DNA of 7,047 bases from Gammaproteobacteria bacterium (GCA_011051475.1 DRLE01000075.1:1-7047), one strand, 5' to 3'; numbered from the stretch's first letter, positions 1 through 6,983 are shown. Numbers and translations are program-made. Notes: generated from the letters alone by a model not told the origin.

Positions 1-2
1 AG

Positions 3-362
3 CACCTGCAGCGCTATAACGATGCCGAGGAAACCGAAATCCGCCGGCCGGAATTCTACCTGTTGCAGGAAGGAAGGCAGTGGAAAATCAGCGCCGACTC
101 GGCCCTGCTGAATAATGCTAAAAACACCATTGTGCTGAATGACAATGTGGTCATGCAACAACAGGCGGCCGATCCCGCCATGATTATGCGCACGCAAAAA
201 CTGCTGATCCATACGAAAAAACAGCTGGCGCAGACCGACGAGATGGTCGATATCGAGCGTGGCGGCTCCTACCTGCAGGCGCGCGGCATGATATATAACA
301 ATCTCAGCAATGAACTGCAGCTCAAATCCCGGGTCAGGGGTTATTATCTGCCTTATGAATAA
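3..362 (+). CDS. lptC: LptC, lipopolysaccharide export protein, C-terminal part
   Basis: The reading frame is open from the left edge of the window and stops at TAA 360-362, so only about the last 119 residues are seen and the start lies upstream. LptC is a bitopic inner-membrane protein whose periplasmic beta-jellyroll passes LPS from the LptB2FG transporter to LptA. The visible part has the family pattern: WKISADSALL (a structural strand), then NTIVLNDNVVMQQ, IMRTQKLLIHTKKQLAQTD and a closing ARGMIYN...LQLKSRVRGYY, which resembles the end of LptC proteins. The N-terminal membrane helix is outside the window. Its stop overlaps the lptA start (ATGAATAA), and lptA and lptB follow, which supports the call. 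Sequence identity in this family is low, so the assignment rests on pattern plus context. Confidence 0.85.
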   Translation, partial: HLQRYNDAEETEIRRPEFYLLQEGRQWKISADSALLNNAKNTIVLNDNVVMQQQAADPAMIMRTQKLLIHTKKQLAQTDEMVDIERGGSYLQARGMIYNNLSNELQLKSRVRGYYLPYE

Positions 363-969
363 AAAACCGCTTACCCGCCCGACTCTGGTTGCGTTAATCC
401 TTGTACTGGCCCTGCTGCCGGGCATCGGCCCCTTGCTGCAGGCCGCTGAGAATGCCGTCGGGAATGCCGCCGGAAATGCCGCTGATGAAGCCCTGGAGAA
501 AATTCATATCCAGGCCGACCATATGCAGTTGAACACGGTTACCGGTAACAGCGTCTACACCGGCAATGTGCGCATCCGGCAGGGCGACCTGCTGCTTACC
601 GGCGACCGTGTCAGTATCGAGCAGGGCAAGGACGCCGTTGAGCGCATTACCGTTACCGGCAGGCCGGCACACTACAACCATGTCACCAGAACCGGTGATA
701 ACATCCAGGCCACCAGTGAACACATGGTCTATACCGCCAGCGAACACAAGCTGGTCATGACCATCAATGCCCGGCTGAAACAGCCCGACCACGAAGTAAG
801 CAGCGAAAAAATTATTTACGATACCGAGAAGAAGCTGGTTATCGCCGGCAGTAAAAGCGACAGCACAGACGGCGGCTTCGGTGAAGATGAGGCTGACGAT
901 GAAAAACAGCGGGTAAAGATTATCCTTACGCCAAGAAAACAGCCCGCCGGGCAGAAGGCCGGGCCCTGA
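355..969 (+). CDS. lptA: LptA, periplasmic LPS-transport bridge protein
   Basis: LptA (204 aa) forms the periplasmic beta-jellyroll bridge that carries lipopolysaccharide from LptC to the outer-membrane LptD. I chose ATG 355 rather than the upstream in-frame ATG at 310 because it directly gives a signal peptide: MNKK basic start, hydrophobic core LVALILVLALLPGIGPLL, probable cleavage near LLQA-AENA (about residue 30). The upstream start would put 15 unrelated residues before it and overlap lptC further. The mature part shows the OstA/LptA pattern: IHIQADHMQLNTVTGNSVYTGNVRIRQGDLLLTGDRV (residues about 46-82), then the repeated strands through about residue 170. A short tail with acidic and basic patches ends the protein. 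It is slightly longer than the E. coli protein (185 aa), mostly from the N-terminal NAxG repeats and the tail. No strong ribosome site is near; coupling to lptC is likely. Confidence 0.93.
   Translation: MNKKPLTRPTLVALILVLALLPGIGPLLQAAENAVGNAAGNAADEALEKIHIQADHMQLNTVTGNSVYTGNVRIRQGDLLLTGDRVSIEQGKDAVERITVTGRPAHYNHVTRTGDNIQATSEHMVYTASEHKLVMTINARLKQPDHEVSSEKIIYDTEKKLVIAGSKSDSTDGGFGEDEADDEKQRVKIILTPRKQPAGQKAGP
451..486 (+). repeat. Three 12-base repeats inside lptA
   Basis: Three imperfect 12-base units (451-462, 463-474, 475-486) each begin AATGCCG and encode NAVG, NAAG and NAAD. They lie just after the predicted signal-peptide cleavage site of LptA and would form a flexible mature N-terminus. 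The units differ mainly at third codon positions, so the repeat is not freshly expanded. Confidence 0.7.
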
Positions 970-970
970 T

Positions 971-1696
971 ATGGCCATACTGCGTGCAAACAACCTGGTC
1001 AAACGCTATAAATCGCGCACTGTGGTTGACGATGTCTCCTTCGAGGTCAACAGCGGTGAAGTCGTCGGCCTGCTCGGCCCCAATGGCGCCGGCAAGACCA
1101 CCAGTTTCTACATGGTGGTGGGTCTGGTCAAGAGCGACAGCGGCAGTATTATGCTGGACGAGCTGGACATTACCCGCATGCCCATGCATGCCCGCGCCCG
1201 CCGGGGAATCGGCTACCTGCCACAGGAGGCTTCGGTATTCCGCAAGCTCAGCGTGGAAGACAATATACTGGCCGTGCTGGAAACCCGTGCCGATCTCGAC
1301 CGGCAGCAGCGCCGCGAAAAACTGGATTCACTGATCGACGATCTTCAGATTGACCATATACGCCATAATATCGGTATGAGCCTGTCCGGCGGCGAGCGCC
1401 GGCGCGTGGAAATCGCCCGTGCCCTGGCCTCGGAACCGGTATTTATCCTGCTCGACGAGCCTTTTGCCGGCGTTGATCCCATCTCGGTGATCGAAATCCA
1501 GAAAATCGTCAAACATTTGATCAAGCGCAATATTGGCGTACTGATTACCGACCATAATGTACGTGAAACACTGGGAATATGTGATAGAGCCTACATATTA
1601 AGTGGTGGTAAAATCATTGCCAAGGGAGAGCCGGAAGATATACTTTCCAACGAAGAAGTACGTGAAGTCTATCTTGGCCGGGATTTTCGTCTATAA
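971..1696 (+). CDS. lptB: LptB, ATPase of the LPS export ABC transporter
   Basis: LptB is the cytoplasmic ATPase that, as a dimer with LptF and LptG, extracts LPS from the inner membrane. At 241 residues it has the same length as the E. coli protein. All ABC motifs are in place: Walker A GPNGAGKTT at 36-44, Q-loop Gln85, signature LSGGE at 138-142, Walker B FILLDEP at 158-164 with catalytic Glu163, and switch His195. Phe90 and Arg91, at the LptF/G coupling surface in E. coli, are also present. The start ATG follows the lptA stop with one base between. No frameshift or missing residue was seen. The last 40 codons are more AT-rich than the rest, which may reflect an rpoN promoter buried there. 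Confidence 0.97.
   Translation: MAILRANNLVKRYKSRTVVDDVSFEVNSGEVVGLLGPNGAGKTTSFYMVVGLVKSDSGSIMLDELDITRMPMHARARRGIGYLPQEASVFRKLSVEDNILAVLETRADLDRQQRREKLDSLIDDLQIDHIRHNIGMSLSGGERRRVEIARALASEPVFILLDEPFAGVDPISVIEIQKIVKHLIKRNIGVLITDHNVRETLGICDRAYILSGGKIIAKGEPEDILSNEEVREVYLGRDFRL
1617..1644 (+). promoter_or_regulatory. Candidate sigma-70 promoter for rpoN inside lptB
   Basis: TTGCCA (1617-1622) and TATACT (1639-1644) each match the consensus hexamers at five of six positions, with a 16-base spacer. The site sits in the AT-richer 3' end of lptB, about 170 bases before the rpoN start. A second possible -10, a perfect TATAAT at 1711-1716, has no good -35 box. This is pattern matching only. Confidence 0.35.
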
Positions 1697-1729
1697 ATAG
1701 GGTTAACAGCTATAATTATCTGACGTAAC

Positions 1730-1813
1730 AGGAGAAGTAACTGACAGCTCGCCCGGACAGCGGTATAACTACCGCCCGTAACCCGTCTGCACACGGGCTG
1801 TCTCTGATATACC
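1730..1813 (+). promoter_or_regulatory. Structured leader of rpoN
   Basis: The rpoN leader can form hairpin GCGGTA/TACCGC (1760-1765 with 1770-1775, loop TAAC) and hairpin CCCGT/ACGGG (1782-1786 with 1793-1797). Both are enclosed by GACAG (1743-1747) pairing with CTGTC (1798-1802), which would stack on the second hairpin. A second GACAG at 1756-1760 could compete for CTGTC. An AGGAG at 1730-1734 has no usable ATG, GTG or TTG after it, while rpoN itself has no clear Shine-Dalgarno sequence. No T-tract follows, so it is not an intrinsic terminator. It matches no riboswitch class I recognise. Confidence 0.4.
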
Positions 1814-3313
1814 ATGAAGCCAACACTTCAGCTAAAACTCGGTCAACACCTCACCATGACGCCACAGCTGCAACAGGCCATACGCCTGTTACAGCTGTCC
1901 ACACTCGAACTGCAAACAGAAGTCCAGCAGGCGCTGGAAGAAAACCCCATGCTGGAGCAGGAAGAGGAAAACTATGAAGCCGGCACGGATGACAGCGAAA
2001 GCCTGAGCGCGGAGTCACAAACAGACAGTGTCGAGACCGCTGAAATCAGCGCCGATGCCGAAGACCCGCATATCGATATGGAAAACCAGCAGGAACTGCC
2101 CGATGAACTCGCGGTAGACGCCAGCTGGGAGGATACCTACGACATCACCACCGCGACGGCACCGACCAGCAACCAGCAAAGCAGCGACTCGGGCAATGAT
2201 TTCCTGGAAAACCGGAGCATAGAAGGCGACTCCCTGAGCGAACACCTGATATGGCAGTTACAGAATTCCCAGTTTACCGATAATGACCGTCTGATCGCCA
2301 TCGCCATAATCGATGCCATCAATGACGACGGCTACCTGACCGAAAGCGTTGAAGAACTGCATGAAAGCCTGAAAGACGAGCTGGACATCGAGCTCGACGA
2401 AGTCGAGGCCGTGCTGCATCGTATCCAGCGCTTCGACCCGGTGGGCATTGCCGCGCGCGACCTGAAGGAATGCCTGCTGCTGCAGCTTGAACAGTTCGAC
2501 GACCAGACCCCGGGCCTGGATAACATTCGCACCATCATCGAGCACCATCTTGACCTGCTTGGCGCGCATGACTATGCCCGTCTGCAGAAAAAACTGCGCG
2601 TCAACGAGGAACAGCTGCAGAAACTGGTCAGCTTTATCCAGGCGCTCAACCCCAGACCCGGCGCCAGCATTTCCAGCAAGCAGGCCGAATATGTCATTCC
2701 CGATATCTTCGTACGCAAGATCAATGGCGAATGGCGGGTCAGCCTGAACCCGGAAGCCGCGCCGAAGCTGCGCATCAACGCGGTCTATGAAAACCACCTG
2801 AAAAACGCCGGCCGCAGCGGCGATACCAGCCAGCTGCGCAACAGCCTGCAGGAGGCGCGCTGGTTCCTGAAAAGCCTGCAGAGCCGCAGCGAAACCCTGC
2901 AGCGTGTCGGCGAGGCCATCGTCCGTCGGCAGCGTCTGTTTCTCGACTATGGCGAGGAAGGCATGAAACCCATGGTACTGCGCGATATCGCCGAAGAACT
3001 GGACATGCACGAATCCACCATTTCCCGCGTTACCACCAATAAATACATGCACACCCCGCGCGGTGTCTACGAATTCAAGTTCTTTTTCTCCAGCCATGTC
3101 AGCACGGCCGACGGTGGCGAATGCTCGGCCACGGCCATCCGTTCCATGGTGAAAAAGCTGATTGAGAACGAAAACCCGAAAAAACCGATGAGTGACAACA
3201 AAATATCCTCCCTTTTAGTCAAAGAGGGTATTAATGTCGCACGTCGAACTGTGGCAAAATATAGAGAGTCTATGTTGATACCACCCTCAAACGAGCGCAA
3301 GCGCTTAGCCTAG
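1814..3313 (+). CDS. rpoN: RNA polymerase sigma-54 factor RpoN
   Basis: RpoN directs RNA polymerase to -24/-12 promoters and needs AAA+ activators to open them. The 499-residue protein has the full architecture. Region I is at about 1-48 (LQLKLGQHLTMTPQLQQAIR, the activator-responsive part). Region II is long and acidic at about 49-130. The core-binding domain covers about 135-370. The helix-turn-helix is at about 387-416 (MVLRDIAEELDMHESTISRV), and the RpoN box ARRTVAKYRE is at 476-485, which reads the -24 element. It is about 20 residues longer than E. coli RpoN, probably because of the acidic region II. An in-frame TGA at 1805-1807 makes ATG 1814 the earliest possible start. The ATG lacks a clear ribosome site and follows the structured leader. 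The position after lptB and before hpf and ptsN is the classical one. Confidence 0.98.
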   Translation: MKPTLQLKLGQHLTMTPQLQQAIRLLQLSTLELQTEVQQALEENPMLEQEEENYEAGTDDSESLSAESQTDSVETAEISADAEDPHIDMENQQELPDELAVDASWEDTYDITTATAPTSNQQSSDSGNDFLENRSIEGDSLSEHLIWQLQNSQFTDNDRLIAIAIIDAINDDGYLTESVEELHESLKDELDIELDEVEAVLHRIQRFDPVGIAARDLKECLLLQLEQFDDQTPGLDNIRTIIEHHLDLLGAHDYARLQKKLRVNEEQLQKLVSFIQALNPRPGASISSKQAEYVIPDIFVRKINGEWRVSLNPEAAPKLRINAVYENHLKNAGRSGDTSQLRNSLQEARWFLKSLQSRSETLQRVGEAIVRRQRLFLDYGEEGMKPMVLRDIAEELDMHESTISRVTTNKYMHTPRGVYEFKFFFSSHVSTADGGECSATAIRSMVKKLIENENPKKPMSDNKISSLLVKEGINVARRTVAKYRESMLIPPSNERKRLA

Positions 3314-3334
3314 GAGTAGAAACAGGCTACTCCT
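3312..3334 (+). promoter_or_regulatory. Perfect 8-bp hairpin at the rpoN/hpf junction
   Basis: AGGAGTAG (3312-3319) and CTACTCCT (3327-3334) form a perfect stem with a 7-base loop. The 5' arm includes the last two bases of the rpoN stop codon. Only two T's follow, so it is not a good intrinsic terminator; it may protect the 3' end, mark a processing site, or attenuate readthrough into hpf. The 5' arm is Shine-Dalgarno-like and the 3' arm is its complement. Confidence 0.5.
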
Positions 3335-3358
3335 TATCACTAACTGTGGAGAATACCC

Positions 3359-3691
3359 ATGCAAATAAACCTGACAGGTCACCATATCGAACTCACCGAT
3401 TCACTGCGCAACTATGTCAACGAAAAAATGGCAAAACTCGAGCGCCACTTCGATAAAGTCAGTAACACCCACGTCATCCTCACCGTTGAAGGCGTTCGCC
3501 ACAAGGCTGAAGCCACCGTACACATGAGCGGCCACGATATTTTTGCCGAGTGCACCGAAGACGACATGTATGCCGCTATCGACGGCCTGGTAGACAAACT
3601 CGACCGTCAGGTGAAAAAGCACAAGGAAAAAATCAAGAACCACCTGCACAACAAGCACAACCACGATTACAGCCTGGAAGAAGCTGAATAA
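3359..3691 (+). CDS. hpf: Ribosome hibernation promoting factor, short form
   Basis: The 110-residue protein is a short-type HPF/YfiA family member, which binds the decoding region of the 30S subunit and promotes inactive 70S or 100S ribosomes in slow growth. It begins MQINLTGHHIELTDSLRNYV, closely like E. coli HPF, and carries the family hallmark DMYAAIDGLVDKLDRQ at 69-84 with basic residues KKHKEKIK after it. The C-terminal dimerisation domain of long HPFs is absent. A short His/Asn-rich tail (HLHNKHNHDY, 95-104) extends past the usual end. GGAG at 3348-3351, 7 bases before the ATG, is a good ribosome site. The position between rpoN and ptsN is standard for this gene. Confidence 0.96.
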   Translation: MQINLTGHHIELTDSLRNYVNEKMAKLERHFDKVSNTHVILTVEGVRHKAEATVHMSGHDIFAECTEDDMYAAIDGLVDKLDRQVKKHKEKIKNHLHNKHNHDYSLEEAE

Positions 3692-3758
3692 TCAGGCAAC
3701 CCACAACAGCATTCGAGACTGAAGCACTTAAAACATCAGGTAAAGGTAACACTGCAAG

Positions 3759-4253
3759 ATGAACCTTGATACTTTAATCAGCTCGGATGCTGTCATTACC
3801 AATCACGATATAAAGAGCAAGAAACGCGCGCTGGAAGCCCTCGCCGGCAGGCTTGCCGCCGAAGCCGAAAAAACAAACCCTGACGCCGAGGAAGAAATCG
3901 ATCCGCTGGACATCTTCCAGCTGCTGATCGACCGCGAAAAACTGGGTTCTACCAGCCTGGGCCACGGTGTTGCCCTGCCCCATGCCCGCACCAATCTGAC
4001 CGACCACGCTATCGGCGCTTTCCTGCGCCTGGACAAGGGCGTTGATTTCGACAGTCCCGACCACCAGCCCACCGATCTTATCTTTGCGCTGATGGTGCCG
4101 GAGCATTATACTGACGAACACCTGAAGATACTGGCTTACCTGGCAGGCCTGTTCAGTGACGAGAACTTCTGCCGGGCTCTGCGACAATCCGAAGATACAC
4201 AGGAAATCTATAAGCACCTGACCCACTGGCAGCTTGCATCACAGGCATCATGA
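3759..4253 (+). CDS. ptsN: PTS IIA-Ntr, nitrogen-type regulatory phosphocarrier
   Basis: This 164-residue protein is the IIA-Ntr of the regulatory PTS. It accepts a phosphoryl group from HPr/NPr on a histidine and acts by binding target proteins, such as potassium transport regulators in enterics, rather than moving sugar. The active site GHGVALPHAR is at 68-77 with His75 as the phosphorylated residue. REKLGSTSLG (59-68) before it and the later DLIFALMVPEHYTDEHLKIL are typical of the fructose/IIA-Ntr fold. A short acidic insert (about 37-48, EKTNPDAEEEID) precedes the core. The 67-base gap after hpf shows no hairpin; AAAGG at 3742-3746 is a rather distant ribosome site. The TGA overlaps the hprK start (ATGA), suggesting coupled translation. 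Confidence 0.95.
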   Translation: MNLDTLISSDAVITNHDIKSKKRALEALAGRLAAEAEKTNPDAEEEIDPLDIFQLLIDREKLGSTSLGHGVALPHARTNLTDHAIGAFLRLDKGVDFDSPDHQPTDLIFALMVPEHYTDEHLKILAYLAGLFSDENFCRALRQSEDTQEIYKHLTHWQLASQAS

Positions 4254-5197
4254 CTGAAATCCTTTCCGCCGAATCCATTATCGTTAACCTTGCCAGCAAG
4301 ATTGAACTGAAATGGGTCGCCGGCACAGAGGACCCCGATCGCCCCATCCACGAGATAGACGCCAGTGACCATGCCACCCTGATCGGTCATCTCAACCTGA
4401 TCCACAACAATATTATCCAGGTCATCGGCAAGACCGAGTGCGAATACCTGAACAACCTTGACGATGACTTTCGCAACAGCACCCTGACCCAGCTGTTCAG
4501 CAGTAAAACCGTTGCCGTCATTCTTTCCGACGGCCTGCCGGTTCCCGACCTGCTGATTGAATACGCCAACCGTTATAATGTTCCCGTACTGAGCTGCTCC
4601 GCCGACAGCAATGACGTGGTCGATGCTGCCCGCTACTACCTGCACAAGCTGTTTTCCAACAAGGAAATCATTCACGGCGTGTTTATGGAAGTGCTGGGTA
4701 CCGGCGTGCTGATTACCGGCCAGAGCAGTGTCGGTAAAAGCGAGCTGGCGCTGGAGCTGATTACCCGCGGCCATCGCCTGGTCGCCGATGACGCTCCCGA
4801 GTTCACCCGCATAGGCCCCGACATTCTCGATGGTCGCAGCCCCAGCCTGCTGCACGGCTTTATGGAGGTGCGTGGCCTGGGCGTACTCAATATCCGCGAA
4901 ATGTACGGCGACAACGCGGTCAAGAACAACAAGTACCTGCGCCTGATTATTCACATGCAGCGCATGGACGATGAAAACGTCAGCGACTTCAGCCGCCTGA
5001 CCGGTCACACTCACACGCGCGAGATTCTCAATGTGGAAATCCCGGTCACCGTCATCCCGGTAGCACCCGGACGCAACCTCGCGGTTATCGTCGAGGCCGC
5101 CGTGCGCAACCACACCTTACGCCATAACGGCCATGATGCCAGTGAGCAGCTGATCGAACTGCAGAAAAAAGTTATCGAATCGCAACCACCGCAGTAG
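4250..5197 (+). CDS. hprK: HPr kinase/phosphorylase
   Basis: HprK phosphorylates HPr on a serine with ATP or pyrophosphate, and can remove that phosphate. The 315-residue protein has an N-terminal domain (about 1-130) and a catalytic domain with the expected residues: IHGV with His142, Walker A GQSSVGKS at 157-164 (Lys163), ADD with Asp180 and Asp181, and the signature MEVRGLGVLNI (205-215) with Glu206. These correspond to L. casei His140, Lys161, Asp178, Asp179 and Glu204. VAPGRN (271-276) near the end is the proteobacterial form of the family's PGRN motif. The fourth P-loop position is Ser160, where glycine is usual. The gene overlaps ptsN by 4 bases and lies 17 bases before rapZ. Its likely substrate, HPr with Ser47, is encoded three genes downstream. 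Confidence 0.95.
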   Translation: MTEILSAESIIVNLASKIELKWVAGTEDPDRPIHEIDASDHATLIGHLNLIHNNIIQVIGKTECEYLNNLDDDFRNSTLTQLFSSKTVAVILSDGLPVPDLLIEYANRYNVPVLSCSADSNDVVDAARYYLHKLFSNKEIIHGVFMEVLGTGVLITGQSSVGKSELALELITRGHRLVADDAPEFTRIGPDILDGRSPSLLHGFMEVRGLGVLNIREMYGDNAVKNNKYLRLIIHMQRMDDENVSDFSRLTGHTHTREILNVEIPVTVIPVAPGRNLAVIVEAAVRNHTLRHNGHDASEQLIELQKKVIESQPPQ

Positions 5198-5214
5198 CAG
5201 GAAACCCCGGATAA

Positions 5215-6072
5215 ATGAAGCTTATAATAATCAGCGGACTTTCAGGCTCGGGCAAGAGCATTGCCCTGCACACCCTTGAAGACGAGGATTACTACTGCGT
5301 CGACAACCTGCCCATTGGCCTGCTGCCGCAGTTTGTCGACCAGATTCTCAGTCGCCCCCTGCAGCTGTACGGCAATGTCGCCGTGGGCATCGACGCACGC
5401 AGCCACAGCGAAGATCTGCGCGAATTCAACGAGCTGATGCAGGAACTGAAGCAGAAAGACATCGAAGTCGAGATCATCTATATACAGGCCGAAATGGAGA
5501 CCCTGATCAAGCGCTTCAGTGATACCCGACGCAAGCACCCGCTGACAAAAAAAGGCCTGCCCCTGTCCGAGGCCATCGAGATCGAACGCACCCTGCTCAA
5601 GGATGTCGCTACCGCCGCCGACCTTTATATTGACTCCACCTATACCAATATTCATGAGTTGCGCAGCTATATCAAGGAGCGCGTGGTACGGCGCGAGCAC
5701 GACCGGCTTTCCCTGCTGTTTCAGTCTTTCGGCTTTAAAAACGGCGCACCGGCCGACTCCGATTTCGTCTTTGACGTACGCTGCCTGCCCAACCCGCACT
5801 GGGAACCCAGCCTGCGACCGCTGACAGGTCAGGACCCTGAGGTTATTGCCTTTCTGCAGGAGCAGGATGATGTGCAGAGAATGCTGGACCATATCAGGAA
5901 CTACCTGGATTTTGTTATCCCGAAGTTCAAGCAGCAAAACCGTTACTACCTGACCGTTTCCATCGGCTGCACCGGCGGGCAACACCGCTCGGTTTATATT
6001 GCCGAGTCACTGCATGACGAGCTGCGTGAAACCCACCAGCATGTATCCATCCGGCACCGTGAACTTAACTAG
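5215..6072 (+). CDS. rapZ: RapZ, RNase adapter / nucleotide-binding protein (YvcJ family)
   Basis: RapZ proteins are P-loop proteins. In E. coli, RapZ senses glucosamine-6-phosphate and guides RNase E to the GlmZ small RNA. The 285 residues include Walker A GLSGSGKS at 8-15, VDNLP at 29-33, GIDAR at 58-62, RFSDTRRKHPL at 100-110, LPNPHWEPSLRPLTG at 191-205 (His195, like E. coli His190) and GCTGGQHRSV at 251-260 (Cys252, His257, like E. coli Cys247 and His252). The protein ends RHRELN. The four basic residues needed for RNA binding in E. coli (Lys270, Lys281, Arg282, Lys283) are missing: Gln275 replaces the first and the tail is absent. Metabolite sensing or protein interaction may be kept without that RNA role. 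AGGA at 5199-5202 is a distant ribosome site. Confidence 0.95.
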   Translation: MKLIIISGLSGSGKSIALHTLEDEDYYCVDNLPIGLLPQFVDQILSRPLQLYGNVAVGIDARSHSEDLREFNELMQELKQKDIEVEIIYIQAEMETLIKRFSDTRRKHPLTKKGLPLSEAIEIERTLLKDVATAADLYIDSTYTNIHELRSYIKERVVRREHDRLSLLFQSFGFKNGAPADSDFVFDVRCLPNPHWEPSLRPLTGQDPEVIAFLQEQDDVQRMLDHIRNYLDFVIPKFKQQNRYYLTVSIGCTGGQHRSVYIAESLHDELRETHQHVSIRHRELN

Positions 6073-6084
6073 GAAAACCAGCCC

Positions 6085-6471
6085 ATGAGCGTTGCTCTCT
6101 TTTTTGTCAGCCATGAAGGTATCGCCGGCAATATGCTGGCCATTGCCGGCGCCATTATGCGCCAGGAAAACAGCAATATTGATCATATCGAGGTCCCCAT
6201 GGACTCTCCCATTCTCGAGATACAGGCAGCGGCGGAACAGAAACTGCACAGACTGGATCTGACGGATGGCATTATTTTCTTTACCGATACCTTCGGCAGC
6301 ACACCGGGTAATATTGCCCGGCATCTGGCCCGCGAACGCAAAAGTGTGATTATCAGCGGCATTAACCTGCCCATGATTCTGCGTCTGCTAAACTATCGCG
6401 ACAGGGACACCCAGGGACTGATCGACACGGCCATAGACGGCGGACGCAAGGGAATAGACCTGCACGAGTAA
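6085..6471 (+). CDS. PTS IIA component, mannose family, stand-alone
   Basis: The 128-residue protein is a single EIIA-Man-type domain. His10 in FFVSHEGIAGNML matches the phosphorylated His10 of E. coli ManX, and FTDTFGSTPGN (66-76, Asp68) matches the conserved DTWGGSP loop beside the active site. ISGINLPM at about 90-97 is also typical of the family. No IIB domain is fused and no IIB, IIC or IID gene is in view. It therefore more likely takes phosphate from the HPr encoded next to it for a regulatory purpose than for mannose uptake; this is inference. The ribosome site AGGA (6071-6074) includes part of the rapZ stop codon TAG (6070-6072). Symbols such as manX or ptsX are used for relatives; I leave the name open. 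Confidence 0.92.
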   Translation: MSVALFFVSHEGIAGNMLAIAGAIMRQENSNIDHIEVPMDSPILEIQAAAEQKLHRLDLTDGIIFFTDTFGSTPGNIARHLARERKSVIISGINLPMILRLLNYRDRDTQGLIDTAIDGGRKGIDLHE

Positions 6472-6497
6472 GCCACAACCGGAAACGAGAATTTAAC

Positions 6498-6770
6498 GTG
6501 AGCATCAGCCGTAAACTGAAGATTATCAACAAGCTGGGCATGCATGCCCGCGCCGCCGCCCAGTTCGTACAACTGGCCTCAAGCTGCCGCGCACATGTGG
6601 AAATAGAAAAAGACGGACGCAAGGTAAACGGCAAAAGCATTATGGGCGTCATGATGCTGGCCGCCGCACAGGGAAGCGAGATAACCCTTTATACCGACGG
6701 CGAAGACGAAACCGAATGCATGCAGAAGCTCGAAGAGCTGATCAATAACCGGTTTAATGAAGAAGAGTGA
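6498..6770 (+). CDS. ptsH: HPr-family phosphocarrier protein
   Basis: HPr passes phosphate from enzyme I to IIA proteins. The 90-residue protein starts at GTG 6498, with GAG at 6487-6489 as a modest ribosome site. It has the active site KLGMHARAA (12-20) with His16 and Arg18, equivalent to His15 and Arg17 of the standard numbering. KSIMGVMML (46-54) holds Ser47, equivalent to the Ser46 that HprK phosphorylates. Both regulatory residues are thus present, which fits the hprK gene upstream. The C-terminus is acidic (FNEEE). In organisms with only a regulatory PTS the same protein may be called NPr (ptsO); the Ser47 motif and hprK neighbour favour the HPr name. Confidence 0.93.
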   Translation: MSISRKLKIINKLGMHARAAAQFVQLASSCRAHVEIEKDGRKVNGKSIMGVMMLAAAQGSEITLYTDGEDETECMQKLEELINNRFNEEE

Positions 6771-6787
6771 CCGATGCGGAGCATCGG
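6771..6787 (+). repeat. Perfect 7-bp hairpin after the HPr stop
   Basis: CCGATGC (6771-6777) and GCATCGG (6781-6787) pair perfectly around the loop GGA. It begins on the base after the HPr stop codon and ends on the base before the heptamer array. No T-run follows, so it is not a canonical terminator, but it could block 3' exonuclease or slow polymerase. Confidence 0.6.

Positions 6788-6979
<192 letters not shown>

Positions 6980-6983
<4 letters not shown>

Noticed and set aside
394..1002. Antisense open frame of 202 codons opposite lptA
   Set aside because: A shadow of lptA codon usage, with no motif and no ribosome site evaluated as convincing.
2258..3097. Long antisense open frame (279 codons) opposite rpoN
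   Set aside because: It mirrors the codon structure of a GC-rich gene with clear sigma-54 domains on the + strand; its translation shows no recognisable domain.
4227..4238. Sigma-54-like TGGC...TTGCA at the end of ptsN
   Set aside because: The GG and GC are only 5 bases apart instead of 10, so it is not a -24/-12 promoter.
4208..5113. Antisense open frame of 301 codons opposite hprK
   Set aside because: The + strand carries all HprK catalytic motifs; the antisense frame spans the ptsN/hprK junction and resembles no family.
5242..5985. Antisense open frame of 247 codons opposite rapZ
   Set aside because: Same shadow effect; rapZ motifs on the + strand are complete.
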